Shown in pieces: positions 53,791 through 63,914 of a stretch of 64,000 nucleotides of DNA; position 1 is the first letter of the stretch, and each line of letters begins with the position of its first letter. The position numbers and the translations under genes were made by a program. The stretch lies in contig NC_053494.1 in the NCBI RefSeq assembly GCF_905171775.1, positions 127,875,824 through 127,939,823 on the forward strand, in the 5' to 3' direction. This stretch comes from Rana temporaria (lineage: Eukaryota; Chordata; Amphibia; Anura; Ranidae). A model generated the notes under the pieces. It saw only the letters and a program-made list of their open reading frames with translations, had not been told where the DNA came from and did no database searches.

Positions 53791-55442
53791 GTAATTTTTA
53801 GTTTTATGTATAATTTCCCATTTTTTACAACAGGCACTGATTCTACATTGTCCCGTTTTAATTTGGGTTATTTTTTTAACATAGTTGGATTTTTGGGGAA
53901 CTGACGCTCAATACTCTGAAGTCAATTGACATGTGGATTAACATATGTTTATCACCATTATTGTATTCTCCATGCCTTGCCCCTTGTTGTTTTCTTCCAA
54001 CAAGTAAGGTGCGTTTTTTTGTTGTGAGACGGGCTGGACCTTATTGCTAATGTCCGTTAATGCGTGTTCCTTTTTTGCAGTCCTACCCCTCCTTCTATGG
54101 GAGGTTCGCAACACAATTGGCTGCGTCGATTTGTGTGGCGTCCTCTGTATGGCTTTCAGTTATGCGTTGCGCTCCAGCTCTCCTGTTGTGGGAGACGTGG
54201 AGCGCACGCCGACGTCACTTTCGGATTTGGACCTATCAGTGTCTGTTTTGGGCTGTTCGCAACGCAGTTTGCTGCGTCGATTTGTGGGGCGTCCTCTGTA
54301 TGGCTCTCAGTTGTGCGTTGCGCTCCAGCTCTCCTGTTGTGGGAGGCGTGGAGCGCACGCCGACGTCACTTCCGGATTCGGACCTATCAGTGTTCGCCGA
54401 GCGGTGCGTTCCGGCTCTTTCTGTTGGAGCGCACAACGACGTAATTTCCGGTCGGATACATTTTTCTTTGGTCCGGATAGCCTATTGGTCGGTTTTAGGT
54501 CGACATTGCGTTTCCTTTAGCCTGGAAGTGAGGCTTGGAACGCACGCCGCCGCGGCCATTTTTTTACCAACCAGGATATTGGAAATTACCTTGATCCCAC
54601 CTGGAGCCACAATTAAGGTAGGGGGGCCCTGTCTCTATATATTTGGGTATTTTGGAACAGTGGGTCAGTACCCCAGATGACGATGGTTGGATCGAAACGC
54701 GCCGGGACCCGCTGACCCCACTGTTCACGTTTTTATATGCTTGTATCGTCTGATGACATGTGAGTGTGACTTTTTACTTCTTCATCTCCAGTAAAAAAAA
54801 TTATACAGTATCACACTATGTCCATTTCCTTTTTTCCTTTCTGGGATATTATGCTTTGAACATCTGGATATTCTATTTTGTGAGCCTATCAGCTCATTTC
54901 TGCTGATCAATTGTCCAGCACTGGCCTGTGCTCCTATGATTTGATCTCACACTGCATCAACTGGAAATCATCCTCCTGTTTTGCTGAAGTCACCCTGAAG
55001 CTAGGACATCGCTACCTTTAAGCCTTTGTGACCTATTAGGTATAAGCCTATTTAGGTTCACATCATCTGGTAAGCCTCCGATTCATTTTGGTGGTGGTCC
55101 TCCTGTTTATTATCTACTACACCTTCTTCTCAGTACTCAGTCACTTTTTATTGGGACATTACTATTGTATTTAATATTGGACTTTAATCATTTCAATATT
55201 ATGTTTTATTGTTATCAAGTTTAAGCACCTTGTTTTCTCTGTGGACTTTTATCACCTGTCCTTCATACATGAGGGTCTTATTTGTTCATAATTTTGCACG
55301 TATTAGTAGCGCTACACTTTTTTTCTTGTTTTGCTGTTTTTTTTTTTCAGAATTTGATCTAATTCTGTAGTGTTGGCTGCCACTTCTATACTTTTATTGG
55401 TAGAGCGGTGATTGATATACTTTTAGTATATTGTATTTTTCC
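53791..55442 (+). repeat. PLE pseudo-LTR, upstream copy
   Basis: Starts gtaatttttagttttatg and ends tatattgtatttttcca; matches 59243..60885 nearly throughout. It includes a hammerhead-like motif at 54654..54726 and GC-rich overlapping open frames (54044..54680) without domains. It runs directly into ORF1. Confidence 0.93.
54654..54726 (+). ncRNA. Hammerhead-like motif in upstream pseudo-LTR
   Basis: Long stem I: gaacagtgggtcag pairs with ctgaccccactgttc, plus CCC/GGG next to the core. Box 1 is CAGATGA, stem II GAT/ATC, box GAAAC (54694..54698), then GC and GCC where GUC is expected. The downstream copy differs at this triplet, which suggests an ancestral GUC. Confidence 0.5.
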
Positions 55443-55511
55443 ATTGTGTCCAGATCAACATCACTGCAGCCACCTTTGCCTCAGAGGTCTAATAGATCTG
55501 AAATATTTGGT

Positions 55512-56594
55512 ATGGATATCTTTGACTATAGGGCTCAACGTACCGTTAACACGGAGGGTGTTTTCTCTGTTATAGGGAATGACACTGAAATAGGGGGCAT
55601 GTTCCAGAGACTAAAAAACATCATGGTCTCCGAACTGCATTTGCAGTAGGACATTGTCTTCCTACAACAATATGTCACCGAAAGCATGGTTCCCAGGAGT
55701 CTAAGGTGGGAGGTTCAACCCCAGCATTGGGACCTTGACCTGGACTCCTGGTACCGCTATTTCAACGAAGCAGGCACCAAATTCCTTGGATTTCTTATAT
55801 CCCGGAAACAGGCCAGACTTTCGGTACTTGATAGAGAAATTAAAGAACTGAAGGAAAAACTCTTGAATTTTAAGAATTCCATCGAGTATAACTTCCTTTC
55901 CTCCAACCTCCAGTCTTATCTGGAGAAGGAGGATAGGGATAAAAAAAACAAAAAGCATAAAAAGTATTCCCGAGGTGCAGGTGATTATAAGAATAGGACA
56001 GTTTTTAACTGGCAGAAATCACTAAATGTTGCAGGTAATTCTGAGCATTCCCCTGCTATGGATACTAGTGATCCCCATCAAGGTGAACACTTAACTAATT
56101 TACCACATCCTGGTCACGCTTGCCCCAAACCTCCACCCCCACCCAGGGGATTACCTCCTAGGGTAAGGCATCCCAGCTTTGACTCTCCTGTTAGAAATCA
56201 TTCTAACACTCGGAATAGAAAAGGAGGTAGAGGCCGTTCTCGTGGGCATGTATCAGACCATAGAACTCCTGTCCACCAAAATCATGGTTATTATGACTAT
56301 GATTCACCTAGGAGGACTGATGACTATGCCACCCATTACGAGACTGCCCCATATCCTTATCAACATCCTCCTGTGTACACCTCTAATAGGTTTTTACCTT
56401 TACAGGATACACATAATGGATTTTCTGGGCACCAGAGACAGTATGCCAACTATGACCATAATGGTCCTGATAGTCATCAGGGTAAGGATTTTCATCGGGG
56501 TGGGAGAGGCCACAAAAGGCCTTCAGAACAAAGAGAGGCAACAGGGGAGGCAAAAGACAACAAAGGAAAAAAGAGAAAAGTACAGCAGGCCTAG
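55512..56594 (+). pseudogene. PLE ORF1, basic coiled-coil protein, one TAG
   Basis: The frame runs from ATG 55512 to TAG 56594 with an internal TAG at 55647..55649; ATG 55686 would give 302 residues. A coiled-coil-like segment (ARLSVLDREIKELKEKLLNF) is followed by a Lys-rich stretch, a Pro/His/Gly/Arg-rich low-complexity region and a C-terminal KGKKRKV, like a nuclear localisation signal. The composition suggests RNA binding and multimerisation. No homology is assigned; ORF1-like coiled-coil proteins are reported in some PLEs. Confidence 0.7.
56567..56573 (+). promoter_or_regulatory. Candidate -1 frameshift heptamer A-AAA-AAG
   Basis: In the ORF1 frame it reads GGA AAA AAG, giving A-AAA-AAG, seven codons before the ORF1 stop. 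A one-base backward slip leads into GAG AAA AGT..., exactly the RT frame. The RT ORF has no ATG until about codon 140. That the heptamer is used is inference. Confidence 0.6.
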
Positions 56595-58390
56595 GAGTGT
56601 TTAACCTTAGTGGCAAGGAACTAACAAGGGATGAAACTGCAGTTTTGGATAAGGGTCTTAAGTTTGCCCCTCCGCACAAGCTTAGTAAATTTGACACCTT
56701 TATTGATGTCCATAAGTTTGTTCGAAGACTAAACATTCAGAGACACTTTATTTCTGAATCTGAACCGCTCGTAGAGCGAGCTGCAACTTCGGGAACAGTC
56801 CATTCAGGCCTATCCAATCCCTATTTGTTTAACCCTACAGTTCCAGTATCATCTTCAGTTAATGTCTTTAGAGATTTGGTTCTCAAAGATCTTGAATCAT
56901 TGCCCGTGAAAAAGGTTTATACTCACCCTATACCCAGAGAGGGCTATTTATCCCTCTGTAGTCGCAAGGACCTTATTGTGCGTCCTGCGGATAAAGGGGG
57001 AGGCATAGTTGTTATGGACAAAACACAATACATCACAGAGATGAATCGTATTCTTGACGATTCAGAGACATATCAAGTGTTACCCAATAATCCTACCAAT
57101 TCCTATAAACGGGATTTGGTTAAATTAGTGTCTAAAGGTTTTGACTCCTTTATATTGAATACTAAAGAAAGGGCCTATTTGGTGCCCACCGCTCCCAGAA
57201 TTCCAACTATATACCATCTACCTAAGATTCATAAGGACCCATTGAATCCACCAGGGAGACCGATTGTAAGTGGAATCGACTCGATCACATCGAGAATTGG
57301 TCGATACATCGATTTCTTTTTGCAACCGTTAGTCAAAACCACCCCTTCGTACCTTAAGGACACCACCTCTACCATCAAACTTCTAGAGAGTATTAAGGTC
57401 GAAGGTGATTATCTTCTTGCCACCGCTGACATGGCATCCCTGTACACCTGTATCCCCCAACATCTTGGGGTCGAAGCGGTGAGGCATTTTTTAAGTCGTG
57501 AGCACTCTATTACTGATATACAGAAATCATTTTTGGTTGAACTATTAGAATTTGCCACGACGCATAATTATTTCTGTTTTTACAATAAGTTTTTCCTTCA
57601 AAGGCGTGGCGTGGCTATGGGGGCTAAATTTGCCCCCAGCCTCGCCAACCTTTTCATGGCCAAATGGGAGGAGGACGTCGTCTACCATGAGAGACCACCA
57701 TCTCTTATACTTTGGGCAAGGTATATAGACGACGTCCTCCTCCTATGGGATGGTTCACGTGAGGCATTGGAGGATTATTTCCTTGTTTTGAATAACAACG
57801 ACCGAGGGATCTCCTTCTCGTATGAGTGCAGTCCTATTAAGATCACCTTTTTAGACTTGGAAATCGCACTTGAATCTAGACAGTTTAAATTTAAAACTCA
57901 TTTTAAAGTCACTGACAGGAACAGCTTTATCCCTACAGATAGCTGCCATCATAGGGCATGGTTAAATTCCGTTCCACGTAGCCAGTTTCTACGTTTGCGG
58001 AGGAACTGTACTGAGGATGACATCTACTTCTCACAGGCCTCTATGCTCAGAGAGAGGTTTATTGAGAAGGGATATGATGCCTCATCTGTGGATTCGGAAC
58101 TACAAAAAGTGGCCTTAATAAAACAAGATTCTTTACTGACCGATAGAGCACCACGTGAGGCAGACCAGTCTTACAAATTTTCCATGATAACTTCATATTC
58201 CAATCAGCACAGGGAGGTCAAAACCATCATTGACAAACATTGGGATATACTCAAGAATGATAAAGTTTTGGGCCCTAATTTACCTGAACAGGCCAAGGTT
58301 ATATTCAGGGGAGCGCCGACGTTGAGAAACAGTATTGCTCCCAACAGTATTGCTCCCAACAGAAAACAAAAAAAGAAAACGCACGTATAG
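56573..58390 (+). CDS. PLE reverse transcriptase (ORF2 N-terminal part)
   Basis: Counting from GTG 56597 the frame has 597 residues. Motifs: DLIVRPADKGGGIVVMD (~125-141), IYHLPKIHKDPLNPPGRPIVSG (~205-226), catalytic D278 in TADMASLYT, GVAMGAKFAPSLANLFM (~338-354), YIDD at 376-379, and the PLE linker VIFRGAPTLRNSIAPN (~568-583). It synthesises DNA by target-primed reverse transcription. It ends early at 58390, inside the inverted duplication, cutting it off from the endonuclease. RT residues look intact. It probably begins by -1 frameshifting from ORF1. Confidence 0.92.
   Translation, partial: EKSTAGLGVFNLSGKELTRDETAVLDKGLKFAPPHKLSKFDTFIDVHKFVRRLNIQRHFISESEPLVERAATSGTVHSGLSNPYLFNPTVPVSSSVNVFRDLVLKDLESLPVKKVYTHPIPREGYLSLCSRKDLIVRPADKGGGIVVMDKTQYITEMNRILDDSETYQVLPNNPTNSYKRDLVKLVSKGFDSFILNTKERAYLVPTAPRIPTIYHLPKIHKDPLNPPGRPIVSGIDSITSRIGRYIDFFLQPLVKTTPSYLKDTTSTIKLLESIKVEGDYLLATADMASLYTCIPQHLGVEAVRHFLSREHSITDIQKSFLVELLEFATTHNYFCFYNKFFLQRRGVAMGAKFAPSLANLFMAKWEEDVVYHERPPSLILWARYIDDVLLLWDGSREALEDYFLVLNNNDRGISFSYECSPIKITFLDLEIALESRQFKFKTHFKVTDRNSFIPTDSCHHRAWLNSVPRSQFLRLRRNCTEDDIYFSQASMLRERFIEKGYDASSVDSELQKVALIKQDSLLTDRAPREADQSYKFSMITSYSNQHREVKTIIDKHWDILKNDKVLGPNLPEQAKVIFRGAPTLRNSIAPNSIAPNRKQKKKTHV
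58331..58360 (+). repeat. 15-bp tandem duplication at rearrangement edge
   Basis: agtattgctcccaac occurs twice in a row, giving NSIAPNSIAPN in the RT frame. It immediately precedes an A-rich tract and the left arm of the inverted duplication, so it likely arose in the same event. Confidence 0.8.
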
Positions 58391-58839
58391 TGCGGCAAAC
58401 GTATTGCTTTCCGCAGGGGCAGGTGATAAGATATACAATGTGCGTGGTGGCACATGTACAAAAAGATTTAATCGTACATTGCCGACCTGTACTGCGGGAT
58501 CCAAATTCCAAAGTCTTAGATCTCCCGTTAGTATTATAGAGACAAACATTACATTTCTTACATGGGAAGTAACCCTTCATATCCTGAAAAAATGATGGGC
58601 GGTCAGGGGGACCGCCCATCATTTTTTCAGGATATGAAGGGTTACTTCCCATGTAAGAAATGTAATGTTTGTCTCTATAATACTAACGGGAGATCTAAGA
58701 CTTTGGAATTTGGATCCCGCAGTACAGGTCGGCAATGTACGATTAAATCTTTTTGTACATGTGCCACCACGCACATTGTATATCTTATCACCTGCCCCTG
58801 CGGAAAGCAATACGTTTGCCGCACTATACGTGCGTTTTC
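58375..58839. repeat. 230-bp inverted duplication in PLE ORF2
   Basis: The arms 58375..58604 and 58610..58839 are equal in length and essentially perfect complements around the 5-base loop agggg. The right arm is the genuine endonuclease coding sequence; the left arm is an antisense copy. It breaks the frame between RT and endonuclease. Confidence 0.93.
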
Positions 58840-59104
58840 TGTACGGGTAGGTGAGCATGTTAGTAAAATCATTGGAGGTTGTACTAAACATACAGTCCCG
58901 AGACACTATAGAGAATGTCATCATCGGAATCCTAAGGGTACACAGTTTTTAATCATTGATAAATTTGTACCACCCTGGAGAGGTGGAGCTAAGACGAGGG
59001 GGGTTTCCAGATTGGAAGCATACTGGATTTATGAGTTACGCACATATGTCCCACATGGCCTCAATGTCGAGTGGGACATTAATGCGTTCATTAACCAGTC
59101 ATAA
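58610..59104 (+). pseudogene. PLE GIY-YIG endonuclease, cut off from RT
   Basis: It is in the same frame as the RT part. FPCKKCNVC and SFCTCATTH form the cysteine motif upstream of the endonuclease. VYLITCPCGKQYVCRT is the GIY-YIG core, where the expected YVGRT/YIGRT has C for G. VRVGEHVSKI, HYRECHH, and SRLEAYWIYEL (metal-binding Glu) follow, then the typical YVPHGLN. It ends at TAA 59104. It would nick target DNA for priming. Confidence 0.88.
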
Positions 59105-59242
59105 TGTCATTCTTCCTTCCTACCTGGTTGTGGCTCCGTCATGTCCCTCCCTGTTTAATATAAAGTGTATTTTATTTTTCTCTCCTTTTTTTGTCTCTCG
59201 GCATTGAGTTTTCTTATAGCTATTTTTATAGCTATTTTTATA
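59105..59242 (+). other. PLE 3' spacer between ORF2 and pseudo-LTR
   Basis: T-rich noncoding sequence with aatataaagtg near 59158. Not shared with the sequence before the upstream pseudo-LTR. Confidence 0.5.
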
Positions 59243-60885
59243 GTAATTTTTAGTTTTATGTATAATTTCCCATTTTTTACAACAGGCACTGATTCTACAT
59301 TGTCCCGTTTTAATTTGGGTTATTTTTTTAACATAGTTGGATTTTTGGGGAATTGACGCTCAATACTCTGAAGTCAATTGACATGTGGATTAACATATAT
59401 TTATCACCATTATTGTATTCTCCATGCCTTGCCCCTTGTTGTTTTCTTCCAACAAGTAAGGTGTGTTTTTTTGTTGTGAGACGGGCTGGACCTTATTGCT
59501 AATGTCCGTTAATGCGTGTTCCTTTTTTGCAGTCCTACCCCTCCTTCTATGGGAGGTTCGCAACACAATTGGCTGCGTCGATTTGTGTGGCGTCCTCTGT
59601 ATGGCTTTCAGTTATGCGTTGCGCTCCAGCTCTCCTGTTGTGGGAGACGTGGAGCGCACGCCAACGTCACTTTCGGATTTGGACCTATCAGTGTCTGTTA
59701 TGGTTGGTTCGCAACGCAGTTTGCTGCGTCGATTCGTGGGGCCTCCTCTGTATGGCTCTCAGTTGTGCGTTGCGCTCCAGCTCTCCTGTTGTCGCACGCC
59801 GACGTCACTTCCGGATTCGGACCTATCAGTGTTCGCCGAGCCGTGCGTTCCGGCTCTTTCTGTTGGAGCGCACAACAACGTAATTTCCGGTCGGATACAT
59901 TTCTCTTTGGTCCGGATAGCCTATTGGTCGGTTTTAGGTCGACATTGCGTTTCCTTTAGCCTGGACGTGAGGCTTGGAACGCACGCCGCCGCGGCCATTT
60001 TTTTACCAACCAGGATATTGGAAATTACCTTGATCCCACCTGGAGCCACAATTAAGGTAGGGGGGCCATGTCTCTATATATTTGGGTATTTTGGAACAGT
60101 GGGTCAGTACCCCAGATGACGATCGTTGGATCGAAACGCATCGGGACCCGCTGACCCCACTGTTCACGTTTTTATATGCTTGTATCGTCTGATGACATGT
60201 GAGTGTGACTTTTTACTTCTTCATCTCCATCTCCAGTAAAAAAAATTATACAGTATCACACTATGTCCATTTCCTTTTTTCCTTTCTGGGATATTATGCA
60301 TTGAACCTCTGGATATTCTATTTTGTGAGCCTATCAGCTCATTTCTGCTGATCAATTGTCCAGCACTGGCCTGTGCTCCTATGGTTTGATCTCACACTGC
60401 ATCAACTGTAAATCATCCTCCTGTTTTGCTGAAGTCACCCTGAAGCTAGGACATCGCTACCTTTAAGCCTTTGTGACCTATTAGGTATAAGCCTATTTAG
60501 GTTCACATCATCTGGTAAGCCTCCGATTCATTTTGGTGGTGGTCCTCCTGTTTATTATCTACTACACCTTCTTCTCAGTACTCAGTCACTTTTTATTGGG
60601 ACATTACTATTGTATTTAATATTGGACTTTAATCATTTCAATATTATGTTTTATTGTTATCAAGTTTAAGCACCTTGTTTTCTCTGTGGACTTTTATCAC
60701 CTGTCCTTCATACATGAGGGTCTTATTTGTTCATAATGTTGCACGTATTAGTAGCGCTACACTTTTTTTCTTGTTTTGCTGTTTTTTTTCAGAATTTGAT
60801 CTAATTCTGTAGTGTTGGCTGCCACTTCTATACTTTTATTGGTAGCGCGGTGATTGATATACTTTTAGTATATTGTATTTTTCCA
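59243..60885 (+). repeat. PLE pseudo-LTR, downstream copy
   Basis: Aligns with 53791..55442 with scattered substitutions and small indels (for example loss of ~15 bases near 59795 and a duplicated ctccat near 60228). It ends ttgtatttttcca at 60885, where similarity stops. Confidence 0.93.
60094..60165 (+). ncRNA. Hammerhead-like motif in downstream pseudo-LTR
   Basis: Same architecture as 54654..54726. Box 1 CAGATGA is at 60113..60119, GAAAC at 60133..60137, and the triplet at 60140..60142 is AUC, which satisfies NUH. Stem I again is ~14 bp with one extra C. Confidence 0.5.
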
Positions 60886-60964
60886 AAGAAAAATATCTGC
60901 CAGCCCCTCTGTTTTATTAATCTATCCTACATTGTGTAAATGTTTTTATAACATGATGCCTGTA

Positions 60965-61135
60965 GATACCCTCTCATATCTTTTATGGCCGGTCACGTGA
61001 CCTCCGGCCGCTCTCCTCCTTCAATCTAAGGGCTACAGCAGAAGGGGCAGAGATCCCCCTCTGACGTCAGCCGAGGAGGTCACGTGACCACTGTTCTGGC
61101 CTCTCAGCCTCTCGTGCTGTAGCCCTTAGATGAGG
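60965..61135. repeat. Inverted repeat with tctaagggctacagca arms
   Basis: tctaagggctacagca at ~61025 is mirrored by tgctgtagcccttaga at ~61116. The interior has gtcacgtga cores and a gaggtcacgtgaccactg block resembling 40474..40488 in the T2-like element. Confidence 0.65.
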
Positions 61136-61140
61136 GAGGA

Positions 61141-61185
61141 GAGCCTCGACAAGTTTCGCATACCAATGCTTCATCAGTAGCTTCA
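61141..61185 (-). ncRNA. Hammerhead-like motif, minus strand
   Basis: The minus strand reads CTGATGA (canonical box 1), stem II GCAT/TGGT/ATGC, GAAAC, TT, GUC, then GAGGC. A partial plus-strand partner (GTGAAACTTGTCGAGGC near 61189..61205) faces it. Stem I pairing is weak here. Confidence 0.45.
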
Positions 61186-61404
61186 GTATGTGAAACTTGT
61201 CGAGGCATAGTGACGCGACTGGTTTGCAACTTCCTTCCCATTGATATCTGAACAGCTGAGACTGCACAGAAACACATGCAGAGTGTACAAAAGTTTGCTG
61301 GATGTACTTAGTGCCAGTCAGAGGGCACTTTTAAATGTGAGTGGGCATTCTTTTTATGTATTCATACATTTTAACCACTTAAAGACCCGGCCTATTTTTT
61401 AGAC

Positions 61405-62116
61405 TCAGGCCCGGATTCAGAAAGATCTGCCTATCTTTAGGCGGGCGTAGCGTATCTCAGATACACTACGCCGCCGTAACTTAGAGCGGCAGGTCCAGTA
61501 TTCAGAAACAACTTGCGCTCTAAGTTACGGTGGCATAGTGTATCTGACACGGCGTAAGCCTGCCTAATTCAAACTAGACTGGTAGGGGGCGTGTTGTATG
61601 TAAATGTTTTGTGACCCCACGTAAATGACGCTCTTATCGAACGGCGCATGCGCGCGCATGCTCAGTATCACGTTGAATTTCCAAAGTAAATTAGGCCGCT
61701 CAATGCTTAGTCGGCGTGAACGTAACCTACGCCCAGCCCCATTCACGGACAACTTACGCAAACGACGTAAAATACGACGCTGTTCGTACGTTTCGGACGT
61801 CTATACCTAACATGACTTACCCCTGCTTTATGAGGGGTAACTTTACGTCGGTCCGACGCCTTACGTAAACAACGTATCTTGATACGCCGGGCGCACGTAC
61901 GTTTGTGAATCGGCGTATCTAGCTAATTTGCATATTCTACGGCCAGCGTAAATATGCACCTTAAGATACGACGGCGTAGGAGACTTACGCCGCTCGTATC
62001 TAGGCAACTGTGAGGCGTATCTGATTCTATGAATCAGGCGCGGAGATGCGACGCCTCACACTCAGAGTTACGACGGCGTATCTGGAGGTACGCCGTCGTA
62101 ACTCCTTTGTGAATCC
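61405..62116. mobile_element. CpG-rich MITE, GGCCCGGATTCA ends, complete
   Basis: GGCCCGGATTCA at the left and TGAATCCGGGCC at the right are perfect 12-bp inverted ends. Subterminal tacgccgccgtaac/gttacgacggcgta motifs repeat. This is the best-preserved member of the group. No clear target duplication was found. Confidence 0.8.
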
Positions 62117-62119
62117 GGG

Positions 62120-62640
62120 CCAGTGTGTTTACAAATTAAAATCTTTTTTTGCTATAAAATTACTTATAATCCCCAAACATTATTATTATTTTTGTTTTAG
62201 AACCCTAGAGAATAAAATGGCGGTCGTTGCAATACTTTCTGTCACACCGTATTTGCGCAGCAGTCCTACAAGCGCACTTTTTTGGGAAAAAATACACGTT
62301 TTTAATTACAAAATAAGACAACAGTAAAGTTAGCCCAATTTTTTTTATATTGTGAAAGATAATGTTACGCCGAGTAAATTGATACCCAACATGTCACGCT
62401 TCAAAATTGCACCCACCCGTGGAATGGAGACAAACTTTTACCCTTAAAAATCCCCATAGATGACTTTAAAAATGTCTACAGGTTACCAGTTTTGAGTTGC
62501 AAAGAAGGTCTAGGGCTAGAATTATTGCTCTCGCTCTAACGATTGCGACAATACCTCACATATGTGGTTTGAACACCGTTTTCAAAAACTTGACATTTTG
62601 GCATTAGGTTCACTTTAACATCTGACCCATAAAGTGGACC
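62120..62640. repeat. Interspersed repeat fragment
   Basis: Shares attacttataatccccaaac and accctagagaataaaatggc with 4505..4590. The sequence reads like a common dispersed repeat (tgcgcagcagtcctacaagc, cacctcacatatgtgg motifs). No ORF with a domain. Confidence 0.5.
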
Positions 62641-63140
62641 TCAGACTGACTATCTCAACTAAACTAACCCCTATTCTGCTACATATGCATCATCATGTTA
62701 CATATGATGGAAACCTCTGCATTATACTGAAATGCCAACACCAGAAAGATCCCAACACCAGAATAACCTGATCTAGTAAAAAAAATAAAAAAGCCAGTTA
62801 AATCGTCATTACACTTTTTGCTTGAAAATAACATAACAATAATTAAGATTAAGATGCTGTATTAAAAGGTTATTGTATTTTAAACATTTTTGTTGAAATT
62901 TAATCCAACCAAGCTTTTTTTTTTTTTTTAGCTTTGGAGAATTGTTCCAACCACGTCATGTTTTACTGACACTCTAGGCTCTGCTGGAAGCATAAATACT
63001 TTTGGGAACCTTTTATTGGAATTCGTGACTCCGTTAAATCATTTTTACTTCCTCTCCCAGTAACAGTAGCAAAAGACATAGAGGGAAAGATTTTAACTAA
63101 AGAAAGAAGACACAGACAGTAAAGATGATCGGACAGAGGT
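62641..63140. other. No gene recognised
   Basis: AT-rich spacer with a T run near 62915..62930 and no matched repeats. Confidence 0.4.
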
Positions 63141-63144
63141 TTTA

Positions 63145-63600
63145 AAGTGATTCTAAAGACTAAACATTTTTTTTTACCTTAATGCATTCCCTGCATTAGG
63201 GTAAAAAATGTTTTGGTAGTAATATTTCCCCCTCAACCCCCCATATTTAACCGAGTCCTCACTCGATCCAACACTGTGCCTCTCTGTAGCGGCTCTCTCC
63301 TCTTCTCTCCACTCTCACAGGCTTTGTTGAGGAAGCAGAAGCCATTGGCTCCCCATGCTGTCAGTCAAATCCTGTGACAGGAGTGTGTCTATGGACGCAG
63401 GCAGTGTGGCTCAGGATCCAGCCCGCAGGTGTGCCCCCCCAAAGTAAGAAGCACTGGCAGGGGACACAAAAAGGCGTGGATTGGGGCCGCTGTGTGCATT
63501 TACATTGCAGACAAATCAAGTTAACTCTTCCCAATTTTATTAAAAAAGTATTTTGCTGCAGCACGTGTCCCTACTGAAGTGATGTACTAGCACTTGCTGT
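63145..63600. repeat. Interspersed repeat, family B, second copy
   Basis: Parallels 1735..2275 from agtgattctaaag to the cagcacttg region, at lower identity. Confidence 0.55.
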
Positions 63601-63602
63601 TC

Positions 63603-63898
63603 CTACAGGTGGGCCATTCAGGCTCCAGAAGGGTGGGCCGTTCAGGCTCTAGAAGGGTGGGCCGTTCAGGCTCCAGAAGGGTGGGCCGTTCAAGCTCCAG
63701 AAGGGTGGGCTGTTCAAGCTCCAGAAGGGTGGGCTGTTCAAGCTCCAGAAGGGTGAGCAGTTAAGGCTCCAGAAGGGTGGGCCGTTCAGGCTCCAGAAGG
63801 GTGGGTCGTTCAGGCTCCAGAAGGGTGGGTCGTTCAGGCTCCAGAAGGGTGGGCCGTTCAGGCTCCAGAAGGGTGGGCCGTTCAGGCCCCAGAAGGAG
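63603..63898. repeat. 24-bp minisatellite, ~12 units
   Basis: Units of gggtgggccgttcaggctcc plus agaa repeat with few changes (cca/ctgttcaa variants). The length is a multiple of three, so one frame stays open as an 8-residue RSGSRRVG repeat, an artefact of the array. Confidence 0.93.
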
Positions 63899-63914
63899 TC
63901 CCACAGTGTTTTTT

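Larger units (their letters stand above)
53791..60885 (+). mobile_element. Penelope-like element, nearly full length
   Basis: Two ~1.65-kb direct repeats (pseudo-LTRs) bracket ORF1, an RT ORF and a GIY-YIG endonuclease. RT, endonuclease, pseudo-LTRs and hammerhead-like motifs are all hallmarks of PLEs. The subfamily (Neptune or Poseidon type) is not decided. An in-frame TAG in ORF1 and a 230-bp inverted duplication between RT and endonuclease make this copy defective. Confidence 0.93.

Noticed and set aside
56179..56604. Hydrophobic 141-codon frame overlapping PLE ORF1
   Set aside because: It is an alternate-frame reading of the low-complexity ORF1 region. The Ile/Met/Leu richness comes from the codons of the other frame.
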